Shown here: one piece after another, positions 42,867 to 51,715 of the stretch | Numbering within the stretch: the stretch's first letter is position 1 | Layout: each line of letters begins with the position of its first letter | Assembly (NCBI GenBank): GCA_042091275.1 | Contig: JBELHR010000002.1 | Span: forward strand, 62,001 to 126,000 | DNA length: 64,000 bases | Source of the DNA: JBELHR01 sp042091275 | GTDB taxonomy: Bacteria > Bacteroidota > Bacteroidia > Flavobacteriales > Flavobacteriaceae | Direction of reading: 5' to 3' | Position numbers and translations under genes: made by a program | Notes under the pieces: generated by a model | What the model was told of the DNA's origin: nothing | Seen by the model: only the letters and a program-made list of their open reading frames with translations | Databases searched by the model: none

Positions 42867-43643
42867 ATGAATATTAATTTAAATAAGCCTTTAGTCTTTT
42901 TTGATTTAGAAACTACAGGTATCAATATTGCTAAGGATAGGATTGTGGAAATTGCTGTTTTAAAGCTATATCCAAACGGAAATAAAGACAGTAAGACTTG
43001 GTTAGTTAACCCAGAAATTGAAATCCCTAAAGAAGCTTCAGATATACATGGTATAACTAATGAAAGAGTTGTGACAGAACCGACCTTTAAGGAACTTGCT
43101 CCTGAAATATCCAAAATGATTGCAGGTTGTGATTTGGCAGGATTTAATTCCAATCGTTTTGACATTCCTCTTCTCGCTGAGGAAATGCTTAGAGTTGGTT
43201 TAGATTTTGATATGAAAAACAGGTCTAGTGTAGATGTTCAAACGATCTTTCACAAAAAAGAACAGAGAACTCTATCTGCGGGATATAAATTTTATTGCGA
43301 CAAGGATCTCACTGATGCCCACTCTGCTGAGGCGGATACTTTTGCCACCTATGAGATTTTATTAGCGCAGATTGAAAAGTATGAGGATTTGGGAGACTCT
43401 GTAAAGGAGTTGAGTGAATTTTCTACTCATGGTAAGCGTGCAGATTTTGCAGGTTTTATTCAATATAACGCCGAGGGAGAAGAGTGTTTTACTTTTGGAA
43501 AGTACAAAGGAAGAACCGTAAATGAGGTTTTAGAAGAAAATCCAGGTTATTATGCATGGATTCAAAATGCCGATTTCCCGCTTTATACCAAAAAGGTATT
43601 AACCGCGATAAAACTAAAAGGACTAAACTCTAAGCTTCAGTAA
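42867..43643 (+). CDS. DnaQ-family 3'-5' exonuclease with ExoX-like C-terminal part
   Basis: This 258-residue DEDDh exonuclease degrades single-stranded DNA or RNA from the 3' end. Motif I is FFDLETTG with D13 and E15. The ExoII block is in LAGFNSNRFDIPLL, and the ExoIII HxAEAD motif is in DAHSAEADTFATY. After about residue 185 comes a small domain with FTFGKYKGRTVNEVLEENPGYYAWI, as in exodeoxyribonuclease X relatives. It could act in repair or in RNA turnover. It lies 30 bases after the NagZ-like fusion and 2 bases before the next gene. Confidence 0.87.
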   Translation: MNINLNKPLVFFDLETTGINIAKDRIVEIAVLKLYPNGNKDSKTWLVNPEIEIPKEASDIHGITNERVVTEPTFKELAPEISKMIAGCDLAGFNSNRFDIPLLAEEMLRVGLDFDMKNRSSVDVQTIFHKKEQRTLSAGYKFYCDKDLTDAHSAEADTFATYEILLAQIEKYEDLGDSVKELSEFSTHGKRADFAGFIQYNAEGEECFTFGKYKGRTVNEVLEENPGYYAWIQNADFPLYTKKVLTAIKLKGLNSKLQ

Positions 43644-43645
43644 TT

Positions 43646-44131
43646 ATGTATGTAAGTTATTCAGAAATGCCCGAAAATTCAAGGGTTTGGGTTTATCAGG
43701 CTTCGAGGTCTTTGAGTGCTTCAGAACAAAAGATTATCGGTGATAATTGTGTGCTTTTTTTGGAACAATGGACGAAGCACGGTTCGGATTTAAAAGCATC
43801 TTATACTTTGGATTACAATCAATTTTTGACCTTGGTAGTGGATGAGTCCTTTATGGGAGTCTCGGGTTGTTCTATAGATGCTTCGGTTCGATTTGTGAAA
43901 GAACTAGGAAAGGCATTGGAAGTTGATTTTATGGATAAAATGAAAATAGCAGTAAAGGAAGAGGGAAATATCGTACTCTACAGTATGAAAACTTTCAAGG
44001 ATGCTGTTGTAGAAAATCAAATTAATTCTAAAGCCATAGTTTTTAATAATTTAGTTCAAACCAAAAAGGCCAAGATTGACCAATGGGAAGTAGTAGCCGC
44101 AGATAGCTGGCATAAACGCTATTTTAACTAG
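43646..44131 (+). CDS. Conserved Bacteroidetes protein of unknown function
   Basis: This 161-residue soluble protein belongs to a family found widely in Bacteroidetes. Conserved features are the start MYVSYSEMPENSRVWVYQASRSLS, the central DESFMGVSGCSIDASVRFVKELG and the end VVAADSWHKRYF. Relatives are often labelled ABC transporter ATPase, but no Walker A, signature or Walker B motif is present here, so I do not use that name. It follows the exonuclease by 2 bases, and its last eight bases overlap the convergent acyltransferase gene. Confidence 0.75.
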   Translation: MYVSYSEMPENSRVWVYQASRSLSASEQKIIGDNCVLFLEQWTKHGSDLKASYTLDYNQFLTLVVDESFMGVSGCSIDASVRFVKELGKALEVDFMDKMKIAVKEEGNIVLYSMKTFKDAVVENQINSKAIVFNNLVQTKKAKIDQWEVVAADSWHKRYFN

Positions 44132-45158
44132 AGAGTTTTAGACTGGTGAAAGCAAGGGTGTATAGTCCGATGTAAATTGTAAATGTGCTCGGAAAGAATA
44201 CGCCTAAAACGGTAATTTGTATTAGGAGGTTTAATGGTACCAAACTCATACAAATTGCAAACCTAAAGGTAGATACAAACTCCAAATCTTTTACAGAGGG
44301 TTTTAGCCTCCTCCAAATTAGGTAGGGGATGAGGTTGGTTACAATAAAAAATCCTCTAAGTATTTTCTCAAAAACGCTGTGAGAGGAGGACTTTTGTTTG
44401 CTTAGCTTAAATTTATCTAAATCAAAGTCTCTAAGTGCTGAATTGGCAGACTCGGGATTCGTGAGGTCTACTTTTGAGTAGTTTAGATAGTTTATCTTTT
44501 CGTTGTAATGATCTCCTGATACGTGAACGCACACCTTCTCTAATTTCTCTTTTACTAAGGTTCTAAGTGCGTTTGCTCGGTTTTTTTCTACTGGTAAATT
44601 AGTTAAAACTTCTTTGACGGAAATCGGATCCCCAAAGTATACCGAAGCCTTACTCAAGGCCTCTGTTGGATCGCTATAATTTAAACCTACAGGTATTATT
44701 GTTATATCCTCTAGTTCTGGAAATGAGTCTAGAGTTCCTAAAATAATTCGTGCAAAACCGGATTTTAATGGTCTGATACGTCTCTCGATATTATGGCTAC
44801 CTTCAGCGAATACCCCAAGACAGTTTCCCTTTCCGAGGATGTGCTCACACTTTTTAAAAACCGCCTCATTTTTGTACATCTGATCTTTACCATCTCTGGG
44901 ACGATAAATAGGTAGCATCTTGATACGATCAAAAAAATCATTTAAATATTTGTTGCCAAAAACACTTGCTCTTGTCAAGAAATAGGGGTCTCTCGGGTTT
45001 TTACAAGCTAATAATAAAGGGTCGATAAGCGCGTTGGGGTGATTTCCAATAAAGACGACAGAACCAGTCTTAGGAATTTTCTCTCTTCCATACATTTTGA
45101 CGCTTTTGAAATAAAAGAAGATTCCAAAACGGATTAAATTTTTCACGAAAGTATACAT
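44124..45158 (-). CDS. PlsC-like 1-acylglycerol-3-phosphate acyltransferase family protein
   Basis: This 344-residue membrane-associated acyltransferase has the catalytic His/Asp block in GNHPNALIDPLL; here five residues separate His and Asp where the classic motif has four, as in some eukaryote-like acyltransferases. The second block LPIYRPRDGKD and third block GVFAEGSHNIERRIRPLKSGFARI follow. A long C-terminal tail with two hydrophobic segments (about 260-340) is typical of a Bacteroidetes subgroup. The acceptor could be lysophosphatidate or another lipid; the fatty acyl donor is unknown. It lies 12 bases after the BASS transporter. Confidence 0.82.
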   Translation of the reverse strand: MYTFVKNLIRFGIFFYFKSVKMYGREKIPKTGSVVFIGNHPNALIDPLLLACKNPRDPYFLTRASVFGNKYLNDFFDRIKMLPIYRPRDGKDQMYKNEAVFKKCEHILGKGNCLGVFAEGSHNIERRIRPLKSGFARIILGTLDSFPELEDITIIPVGLNYSDPTEALSKASVYFGDPISVKEVLTNLPVEKNRANALRTLVKEKLEKVCVHVSGDHYNEKINYLNYSKVDLTNPESANSALRDFDLDKFKLSKQKSSSHSVFEKILRGFFIVTNLIPYLIWRRLKPSVKDLEFVSTFRFAICMSLVPLNLLIQITVLGVFFPSTFTIYIGLYTLAFTSLKLSS

Positions 45159-45170
45159 ATGGATAATTGC

Positions 45171-46067
45171 CTAGGTCGGCAGCTTTTTAGAATAAAGGTA
45201 AGCAATTCCTAGTCCAGAAAAAATATCCCAAATGCCCCAAAATGCTGCTAGAAGGGCCATTCCACCGAGTCCTTCAAAGAATTGAAAGATAAGTAAAAGG
45301 CCGAGACCTGCGTTTTGAATTCCAGTTTCAATAGAGATGGTCTTGCGATCTTTTCTAGATAACTTAAATAGACTAGCCAAAACAAAACCAAGTGCTATGG
45401 CAATTAAATTATGAGTGATTACGAGTGCCATTACATGGTGGATATAACCTAAAAATATAGCCCAATTCTGAAATAGAGCAGACAAAATCATAAGGATGAA
45501 AACTGTTATTGAAAAGGGTTTTAACACCTTGGCTATTCGACCAGCAATTTTAGGTTTATAAAATCGTATCAGCATTCCAAATAGTAATGGAACACCTAGT
45601 ATAAGACTAACTAGTTTAAAAAGCGTTAGAGGGTCCAAGGATATTTGGGAGAGCACCTCTTGAGTGGGACCATAAAGACTCCCGTAAAAGCTTAGGTTAA
45701 AAGGGGTCATTACGACTGACAATACAGTGGCAAATGCTGTTAGACTGACCGAGAGTGCTGTGTTTCCTCCTGCTAGTTTCGATAAAAAGTTTGAAATGTT
45801 TCCCCCCGGACAGGCTCCAATCATCATTAAGCCTAAAGCTACCGATGGAATGGGTTGAACGATTAGGACTAATAAATAGGTCAAAAAAGGAAGCGCAATA
45901 AACTGAGAAAACACACCCACAAACATAGTTTTGGGTTGTTTAAATAAATTTTTAAAGTCCGCTGTGGTAATATCTAAGGCTACACCAAACATGATAACCG
46001 CTAAAACGATATTTAAAATCCATAAATTATCGCTGCTAAAGTTAATTTTCAAATTATCTAATTCCAT
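45171..46067 (-). CDS. Bile acid:sodium symporter (BASS) family transporter
   Basis: This 298-residue membrane protein has about nine or ten hydrophobic segments. The BASS hallmarks are visible: GVALDITTADFKNL near the start, LMMIGACPGGNISNFLSKLAGGNTALS in the first sodium-binding crossover and ETGIQNAGLGL in the second. Substrates in the family include bile acids, pantothenate, pyruvate and other organic anions, driven by sodium; which applies here is unknown. It is one base from rsmE and 12 bases from the acyltransferase, so it is part of the minus-strand operon. Confidence 0.9.
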   Translation of the reverse strand: MELDNLKINFSSDNLWILNIVLAVIMFGVALDITTADFKNLFKQPKTMFVGVFSQFIALPFLTYLLVLIVQPIPSVALGLMMIGACPGGNISNFLSKLAGGNTALSVSLTAFATVLSVVMTPFNLSFYGSLYGPTQEVLSQISLDPLTLFKLVSLILGVPLLFGMLIRFYKPKIAGRIAKVLKPFSITVFILMILSALFQNWAIFLGYIHHVMALVITHNLIAIALGFVLASLFKLSRKDRKTISIETGIQNAGLGLLLIFQFFEGLGGMALLAAFWGIWDIFSGLGIAYLYSKKLPT

Positions 46068-46068
46068 G

Positions 46069-46779
46069 CTATTCGTTTAAAAGAGAAACGGTGTGACAGG
46101 CCACTATTGCAGCCGTTTCCGTTCTAAGTCTACTCTTACCTAAGCTGATTTCTCGGAAGGAAAATTCTTTTGCTTTTTTAATTTCACGAGGAGAAAAATC
46201 TCCTTCGGGTCCAATTGAGATACATACGCTCTCCTTGGGATTTAGCATAGTTTTTAATGGTTGTTGTTCGCCTTTGTCACAATGTGCAATTAAATTTAGT
46301 CCTCGGTCTTTTTGACTTTCTACAAAATCATCAAAACTTTTGAGGGGGTTGATTTTTGGGAAAATAAACTTAAGAGATTGCTTAGCAGCGGCGTGTACTA
46401 TTTTTTCAAAACGTTCAATTTTAACTGATTTTCGCTCTGCACGGTCACATAAAATTAGTGTTATTTCGTCTACTCCAATTTCAGTGGCTTTTTCCAAAAA
46501 CCACTCTGTACGCTCGTTTAATTTGGTGGGAGCAATAGCGATGTGAAGGTAATAATCCCAAGGCTTATTTCGGACATCTACTCGGTTAATTTGAACGGAG
46601 CATTTCTTTTCATTGGCCTCTAAAATTGTTGTCTGATAATGTCTTCCACGACCATCGGTAATATTTATGATATCTCCTGTTTTTTTTCTCAGAGCCTTTA
46701 CAATATGTCGACTTTCGTTTTTGTCAAACAAAAACTGGGAATTATCTTCTTCTATATCAGGTGCGTAAAAAAGTTGCAT
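46069..46779 (-). CDS. rsmE: 16S rRNA (uracil-1498-N3)-methyltransferase
   Basis: This 236-residue SPOUT methyltransferase makes m3U1498 in the 30S decoding region using S-adenosylmethionine. An N-terminal PUA-like domain (NESRHIVKALRKKTGDIINITDG) is followed by the trefoil knot with ISIGPEGDFSPREIKKA and ISLGKSRLRTETAAI. Length is normal. Its first base is also the last base of the YghO-like gene, and its end is one base from the BASS gene. Confidence 0.95.
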   Translation of the reverse strand: MQLFYAPDIEEDNSQFLFDKNESRHIVKALRKKTGDIINITDGRGRHYQTTILEANEKKCSVQINRVDVRNKPWDYYLHIAIAPTKLNERTEWFLEKATEIGVDEITLILCDRAERKSVKIERFEKIVHAAAKQSLKFIFPKINPLKSFDDFVESQKDRGLNLIAHCDKGEQQPLKTMLNPKESVCISIGPEGDFSPREIKKAKEFSFREISLGKSRLRTETAAIVACHTVSLLNE

Positions 46780-47897
46780 TAGAGGTCTTTTTTAAAGGAT
46801 TTTCTTCTCTTGTGCTGCACACTGTCGTATTTTTTCCAAAGGAGCTGAACATTTTGATTGTCAACCAATTCCGGATTTGTCTCCACATGAGTAACGCCAA
46901 AATCCATGAATGTTTTTCGCATTTCATTGAATACAATTGAGGTAACCCCTTTGTTTTGATAACTAGGTTTTATTCCTATTAAATAAAATTCTGCTTTATC
47001 GTTCTTTTTTTGAGCTTGCATAAGATGCCAAAATCCAGTTGGAAACAAGCGACCATTTGCCTTTTTTAGAGCTTTACTAAAGGATGGCATTGTTATAGCC
47101 ACAGCGATCATCTCGTCATTTTCATCGAAGACGCATTTGATAAATCTCGGATTTATAAAAGCGATATAACGATGTTTGAGATACTCGATTTGCGCTTTTC
47201 CTATGGGTACAAAAACAGGGAGAGCAGCATAGGTTTCGTTAATGAGTTCGAACATTTCATTAACGTATGGGAAAACTTGATTTTTATGTGTAAAGTTTCT
47301 CATTTTTAAATTATATCTCCTTTGAATCATATCGGAGAGTCTGTTCAATTTATTCGAGTCCACCTTATCGAAATTAAATTTGTATTCCACCCATTCATCG
47401 GCAACATCGAATCCTAATTTTTCAAAGTGATCTTTGTAGTATGGATGGTTATATAGGGTAACCATTGTATTTTGATATTCAAAACCTTCCACCAAAAGGC
47501 CTGCTTTGTCCATATTGGAGAAACCTACCGGCCCTTCCATATATTGGAGACCATGAGATTTTCCTATTTCTATAACTTTAGAAATTAGCGCCTCTGTAAC
47601 AGATATATCATCGATAACGTCAAACCAACCAAATCGTATTTTAGATTTTTTTTGATCTTCGATTTCAAGCCAATTCGCAATTACAGCAATTCGACCAAGC
47701 CATTCTCCATTTTTCTCAGCAATAAAAAATCTTGCCTCAGCTCTGTCAAAAACAGGATTGATTTTTGGATCTAGATTCTTTAATTCATTTGCGATAATAG
47801 ACGGAGTCCAATACGGGTTGTCTTTGTAGAGTTGAAATGGAAATTTTAAGAACTTTTTTAATTCGCTTTTAGTCTTTAATTCACGTATTTCAATCAT
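46779..47897 (-). CDS. GNAT-like protein, YghO family
   Basis: This 372-residue protein shows GNAT-type features: an N-terminal half with ARFFIAEKNGEWLGRIAVI and EGPVGFSNMDKAGLLVEGFEYQ, and a second acetyltransferase-like half (PSYQNKGVTSIVFNEMRKTFMDFG) that carries the acyl-CoA loop. Relatives are annotated as YghO-like or GNAT proteins of unknown substrate. It starts inside the end of the upstream outer-membrane gene (8-base overlap) and shares its last base with rsmE, so translation is coupled on both sides. Confidence 0.7.
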   Translation of the reverse strand: MIEIRELKTKSELKKFLKFPFQLYKDNPYWTPSIIANELKNLDPKINPVFDRAEARFFIAEKNGEWLGRIAVIANWLEIEDQKKSKIRFGWFDVIDDISVTEALISKVIEIGKSHGLQYMEGPVGFSNMDKAGLLVEGFEYQNTMVTLYNHPYYKDHFEKLGFDVADEWVEYKFNFDKVDSNKLNRLSDMIQRRYNLKMRNFTHKNQVFPYVNEMFELINETYAALPVFVPIGKAQIEYLKHRYIAFINPRFIKCVFDENDEMIAVAITMPSFSKALKKANGRLFPTGFWHLMQAQKKNDKAEFYLIGIKPSYQNKGVTSIVFNEMRKTFMDFGVTHVETNPELVDNQNVQLLWKKYDSVQHKRRKSFKKDL

Positions 47898-48915
47898 ATT
47901 GATTTTTTCTAATTAATTTTTTATTCTTTCTCCTCTGCTTCTTTTTGTTTTTTTGATAGGAGTTTGGCTTTTTATCAAAAAAGTTTTTACCTCTAAGCCT
48001 TGTATTGTCATCGCCCTCGGATTTCAATTTTACTTTCTTGTACTCTTTGTGACGATTAATTCGCCAAGATACACCTAATATAGCATTTGCTTGCAATCCA
48101 TTCCAATCAAAATTACTTCCAGCACTTATGTTTAGTTGAAGGTTTTGATGGACTAAATATGCGAGACCTATTCCAAGACTTCCCGGCACAGGAAGTGTAT
48201 AGGATTTAGAATTATACTCTATAAAACCTGCCCAATTATCTGTCAGAACATAATTCGAACTAACAATATACTGATCAAATTTAAAATCTCTCAAATTAAT
48301 ATTGATTAAACTGCTCCAGCGCCTCGTTATATTTTGCTGCAATAAAATTTTAGATATTATTTGGGCTTCATTATTTGGATGCAAGGCGTCGTCAAGGTCT
48401 ATGACAACCATATACTCAGGGTCTTTATTCAATAGCGGTAGCTCGTATCCCATTTCAAGAGCAACGGATGGAATTAGTCGCTTGTAATCGTAGGAATGTC
48501 TTTTTTTCCAACTTCTTATTTCTTTAGACTTATCGGTGTAAATAGGTTCGAATAATAGAATTTTTAAGCCAAAATAACTTGTGCTCCAACTTGCGTTTTG
48601 ACGATAATTGGTGAATAGGGTATTTGGATTGACCCAAGTATAGTCGTAATTTATATTCGCATGAAGCTCCAGATTTTCAAATAGAAAACCCATTCTGAAA
48701 TCTAATTTTGTATCAAAATCAACTAAGGAGGAGTAGGCTTTAATATTCGATCTAAAGTTGACTTCATTTTGATATTCAAATTGATAGATTCCCAAACCGA
48801 CCCCATAAGCAGTCTCGCTGTTACCGGGTTGACTCGAGTTGATCACATCGGTATATTGCCCAAAAACAGGCAAAAAGCAAAGCAGGGTAAGGTAAAAAAA
48901 GGGTTTCTTGGCCAT
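47890..48915 (-). CDS. Outer-membrane beta-barrel-like protein with basic C-terminal tail
   Basis: This 341-residue protein has a signal peptide ending near LPVFGQ. The mature part consists of alternating hydrophobic/polar strands (YGVGLGIYQFEYQ, ANINYDYTWVN, LGIGLAYLVHQNLQLNISAG), consistent with a barrel. It ends in a hydrophilic, strongly basic stretch of about 50 residues (rich in Lys, Arg and Asn) with no barrel-closing aromatic residue. I do not recognise a function. The ATG at 48915 (MAKKPFFYL) is chosen because the signal starts there; an upstream ATG adds 14 residues. Its 3' end overlaps the YghO-like gene by eight bases. Confidence 0.6.
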   Translation of the reverse strand: MAKKPFFYLTLLCFLPVFGQYTDVINSSQPGNSETAYGVGLGIYQFEYQNEVNFRSNIKAYSSLVDFDTKLDFRMGFLFENLELHANINYDYTWVNPNTLFTNYRQNASWSTSYFGLKILLFEPIYTDKSKEIRSWKKRHSYDYKRLIPSVALEMGYELPLLNKDPEYMVVIDLDDALHPNNEAQIISKILLQQNITRRWSSLININLRDFKFDQYIVSSNYVLTDNWAGFIEYNSKSYTLPVPGSLGIGLAYLVHQNLQLNISAGSNFDWNGLQANAILGVSWRINRHKEYKKVKLKSEGDDNTRLRGKNFFDKKPNSYQKNKKKQRRKNKKLIRKNQYD

Positions 48916-49009
48916 CTTAATGTATAAAGATAACTCAAATATAATATTTCCATTCAATTAAGGCTTTAATGCATGCAAATTCTTATTTTTGATAATTAAA
49001 TTTACAACG

Positions 49010-49279
49010 ATGATTTTTACTGCTGAAGTGACCGGTTTTCTGCGAACTATATTTGTTTTAATTCTCATTTACTACGTTTTGAAATTTGCGAGTAAATATA
49101 TCCTTCCGATACTACTTAAGAACTTTATTCAAAAAGCTCAAGAGCAGCAACGCAATGCTCAGGGTGGGCCGAGGTCAAATGCAAAAGAAGGGGAGACCGT
49201 CGTAGACAAAGCACCCAAAACTAAAAAGACAGATAATAATCAAGTTGGGGAATATGTCGACTTTGAAGAAATTGAATAA
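49010..49279 (+). CDS. DUF4834-type small membrane protein
   Basis: This 89-residue protein has one N-terminal membrane segment (GFLRTIFVLILIYYVLKFA) and a hydrophilic, probably disordered tail ending in acidic residues (GEYVDFEEIE). Such proteins are widespread in Flavobacteriia, and this tail motif is characteristic. Function is unknown. I use the ATG at 49010; an in-frame ATG 21 bases upstream is possible. It precedes the YfhO-like gene by three bases and so is the first gene of the polysaccharide cluster transcript. Confidence 0.75.
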   Translation: MIFTAEVTGFLRTIFVLILIYYVLKFASKYILPILLKNFIQKAQEQQRNAQGGPRSNAKEGETVVDKAPKTKKTDNNQVGEYVDFEEIE

Positions 49280-49282
49280 AAC

Positions 49283-51715
49283 ATGATTCTATTTAAAAAA
49301 ATCCTCCCTTACCTCGTAGCTTTCACTCTGTTTACCATTGTTTCTGTTTTATATTTTTCTCCGGTTCTAAAAGGAGAAAAAATCGTTCAGGGAGATATTC
49401 GACAGTTTATTGGAATGGCAAAGGAGATAAACGACTTTAGGGCTGAGAATGATGAGGAACCATTTTGGACAAATTCTAGTTTTGTCGGTATGCCATCTTT
49501 TCAATTGAGTACCCATTATCCTTATGATTTTTTAAAGAAAATAGATGCTGTCCTGCGTTTTCTTCCTCGACCTGCGGACTATTTGTTCCTGTATTTGTTT
49601 TCTTTTTTCTTGATGCTTAAAAGTTTAAAAGTGGAGAATAAACTTGCTCTTTTTGGGGCATTAGCTTTCGGGTTTTCCACCTATTTAATAATTATCATCG
49701 GAGTAGGTCATAATGCAAAAGCCCACGCAATAGCTTATATGCCTTTGGTTTTGTGTGGTTTAATATATTTAATAAATGGAAGATTGCTCCAGGGTTTTGT
49801 CATCACTGCTCTCGCAATGGGATTGGAGTTAAATGCGGGACATCCTCAGATGACCTATTATCTCCTCTTTATGATTTTGATTTTGGCTTTGGTTTGGCTA
49901 ATTGATGCGATAAAAACCAAACAAAATACCAAAGACTTATTAAAAAAAGCAAGTTTGGGTGCCTTGGCACTCGTATTGTCTTTGGGGATGAATGCATCCA
50001 ATCTAATGGCAACAAAACAATACGCCGAATTTTCAACAAGGAGTCAAAGTGATTTGACGATTTTACCAGATGGTTCGCCGAAAGAAATAATCACAAGTGG
50101 CTTGGACAAAGGCTATATAACCGAATATAGCTACGGTATTTCGGAATCTCTGGATTTGATATTTGCAAGATTTATGGGAGGATCTAACGGAGAGCCTTTG
50201 GATATGTCCTCCAATTCTTATGCCTTCTTACGCTCCAAAGTAGGGACATCAAATGCCAGATCTTTTATCGAATCGGCACCTTTGTATTGGGGGGATCAAC
50301 CTATTGTATCGGCTCCGGCCTATATCGGTGGGTCCATTGTCTTTTTATTTATTTTGGCTTTGTTTTTAGTCAAAGGTGTTTGGAGAAATTGGCTAATAGC
50401 CTCTATCGTATTTTCTCTCTTATTGAGTTGGGGAAAAAACTTGAGTTTTTTAACGGATTTTTTTATTGATTACGTTCCGTTTTACGACAAGTTTAGAGCA
50501 GTATCTTCTATTCAAGTGATTTTGGAATTAGCTATTCCATTTTTAGCTGTTCTCGGACTTAAACAATGGTTTACCGGCGTAGAATCGCCAGCAACTAAAA
50601 TAAAATCTTTAAAAATCAGCTATTATATTTTGGGAGGTCTGTCCCTGTTTTTACTCTTCTTTAGCTCTGAACTCTTTACTTTTTCAGGTGGAAATGACGC
50701 GTATTTTGAAAGTATGATTCCCGGTTTTTCGGAAGCCTTGATTTTGGATAGAAAGGAAGTTTTATTCTACGATGTCTTAAAAACTTTAATTCTGATTACG
50801 GTAATTTTTGCAGTGCTTTGGTTACAGATAAAGAATAAATTAAAATACACCTATACCTTGCTGATTTTAGCAATTGTTTGTACTCTCGATCTGGTTCAAG
50901 TGGATCGTCGATATGTAAATGATTCTAACTTCTCAAGAGCCAGAAATGTAGATAGGCCATTTGAGAAAAGTGAGATCGATCAAATAATACTTGAGGATAA
51001 GAGCTATTTTAGAGTGGCAAATCTCGCAGGTAATATGATGAATGACGGCGCTACATCCTATTTTCACCATTCCTTAGGTGGATATCACGCTGCCAAACCA
51101 AAGAGATTTCAGGATTTATATGACTTTTATATTTCTCAAAACCATATGGAGGTCTACAATCTCTTGAATACGAAGTATTTTATAATACCGGATGAGGATA
51201 GGCGTACTGTTCAAGAAAATCCCAACAGAAATGGGAATGTGTGGTTTGTAAGTGAATTGCTAAAGAAGTCCTCAGCGGATGATGTGATCCGTTCTTTGGG
51301 ACAAATAAATACCAAGGATCAAGTCCTAGCAGAGGAGGGGGATATTGCTCTACGTGAAATAGAGTCCCTTAATTTCCAAAGAGATTCAACAGACTATATT
51401 CGCCTAAAGGATTATAGTTTAAATCGTATGACCTATCAATATTCAAAGGTCAATCCTGGGTTTGCGGTTTTTTCTGAAGCTTTTTACAAGCCCGGTTGGC
51501 AGGCATACATCGATGGAGAGCCAGTAAACCATTACCGAGTAGATTACCTGCTTCGCGGAATGGATATACCTTCGGGGAGTCACGATATTATATTTGAATT
51601 CAAGCCGAAAGTTATTCAAACAGGAGCTTGGATTGGTTTGGGTTCATACTCTGTCTTGTTTCTCATAATAATAGCCTTTTTGTCAAAGTATATTAAAAAC
51701 AAGCCTGCAGCATGA
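49283..51715 (+). CDS. YfhO-family polytopic membrane protein
   Basis: This 810-residue protein has about 12-13 membrane segments and a large C-terminal outer domain. It resembles YfhO-like proteins, which act in glycosylation or attachment of sugars to wall or membrane polymers. Visible landmarks are the acidic first loop VLKGEKIVQGDIRQFIGMAKE, FWTNSSFVGMPSFQLS, the AGHPQMTYY block, and the conserved C-terminal soluble region FSEAFYKPGWQAYIDGEPV followed by FEFKPK and a last membrane helix. The donor and acceptor are unknown. It starts the ATGA-coupled run of surface-polysaccharide genes. Confidence 0.85.
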   Translation: MILFKKILPYLVAFTLFTIVSVLYFSPVLKGEKIVQGDIRQFIGMAKEINDFRAENDEEPFWTNSSFVGMPSFQLSTHYPYDFLKKIDAVLRFLPRPADYLFLYLFSFFLMLKSLKVENKLALFGALAFGFSTYLIIIIGVGHNAKAHAIAYMPLVLCGLIYLINGRLLQGFVITALAMGLELNAGHPQMTYYLLFMILILALVWLIDAIKTKQNTKDLLKKASLGALALVLSLGMNASNLMATKQYAEFSTRSQSDLTILPDGSPKEIITSGLDKGYITEYSYGISESLDLIFARFMGGSNGEPLDMSSNSYAFLRSKVGTSNARSFIESAPLYWGDQPIVSAPAYIGGSIVFLFILALFLVKGVWRNWLIASIVFSLLLSWGKNLSFLTDFFIDYVPFYDKFRAVSSIQVILELAIPFLAVLGLKQWFTGVESPATKIKSLKISYYILGGLSLFLLFFSSELFTFSGGNDAYFESMIPGFSEALILDRKEVLFYDVLKTLILITVIFAVLWLQIKNKLKYTYTLLILAIVCTLDLVQVDRRYVNDSNFSRARNVDRPFEKSEIDQIILEDKSYFRVANLAGNMMNDGATSYFHHSLGGYHAAKPKRFQDLYDFYISQNHMEVYNLLNTKYFIIPDEDRRTVQENPNRNGNVWFVSELLKKSSADDVIRSLGQINTKDQVLAEEGDIALREIESLNFQRDSTDYIRLKDYSLNRMTYQYSKVNPGFAVFSEAFYKPGWQAYIDGEPVNHYRVDYLLRGMDIPSGSHDIIFEFKPKVIQTGAWIGLGSYSVLFLIIIAFLSKYIKNKPAA

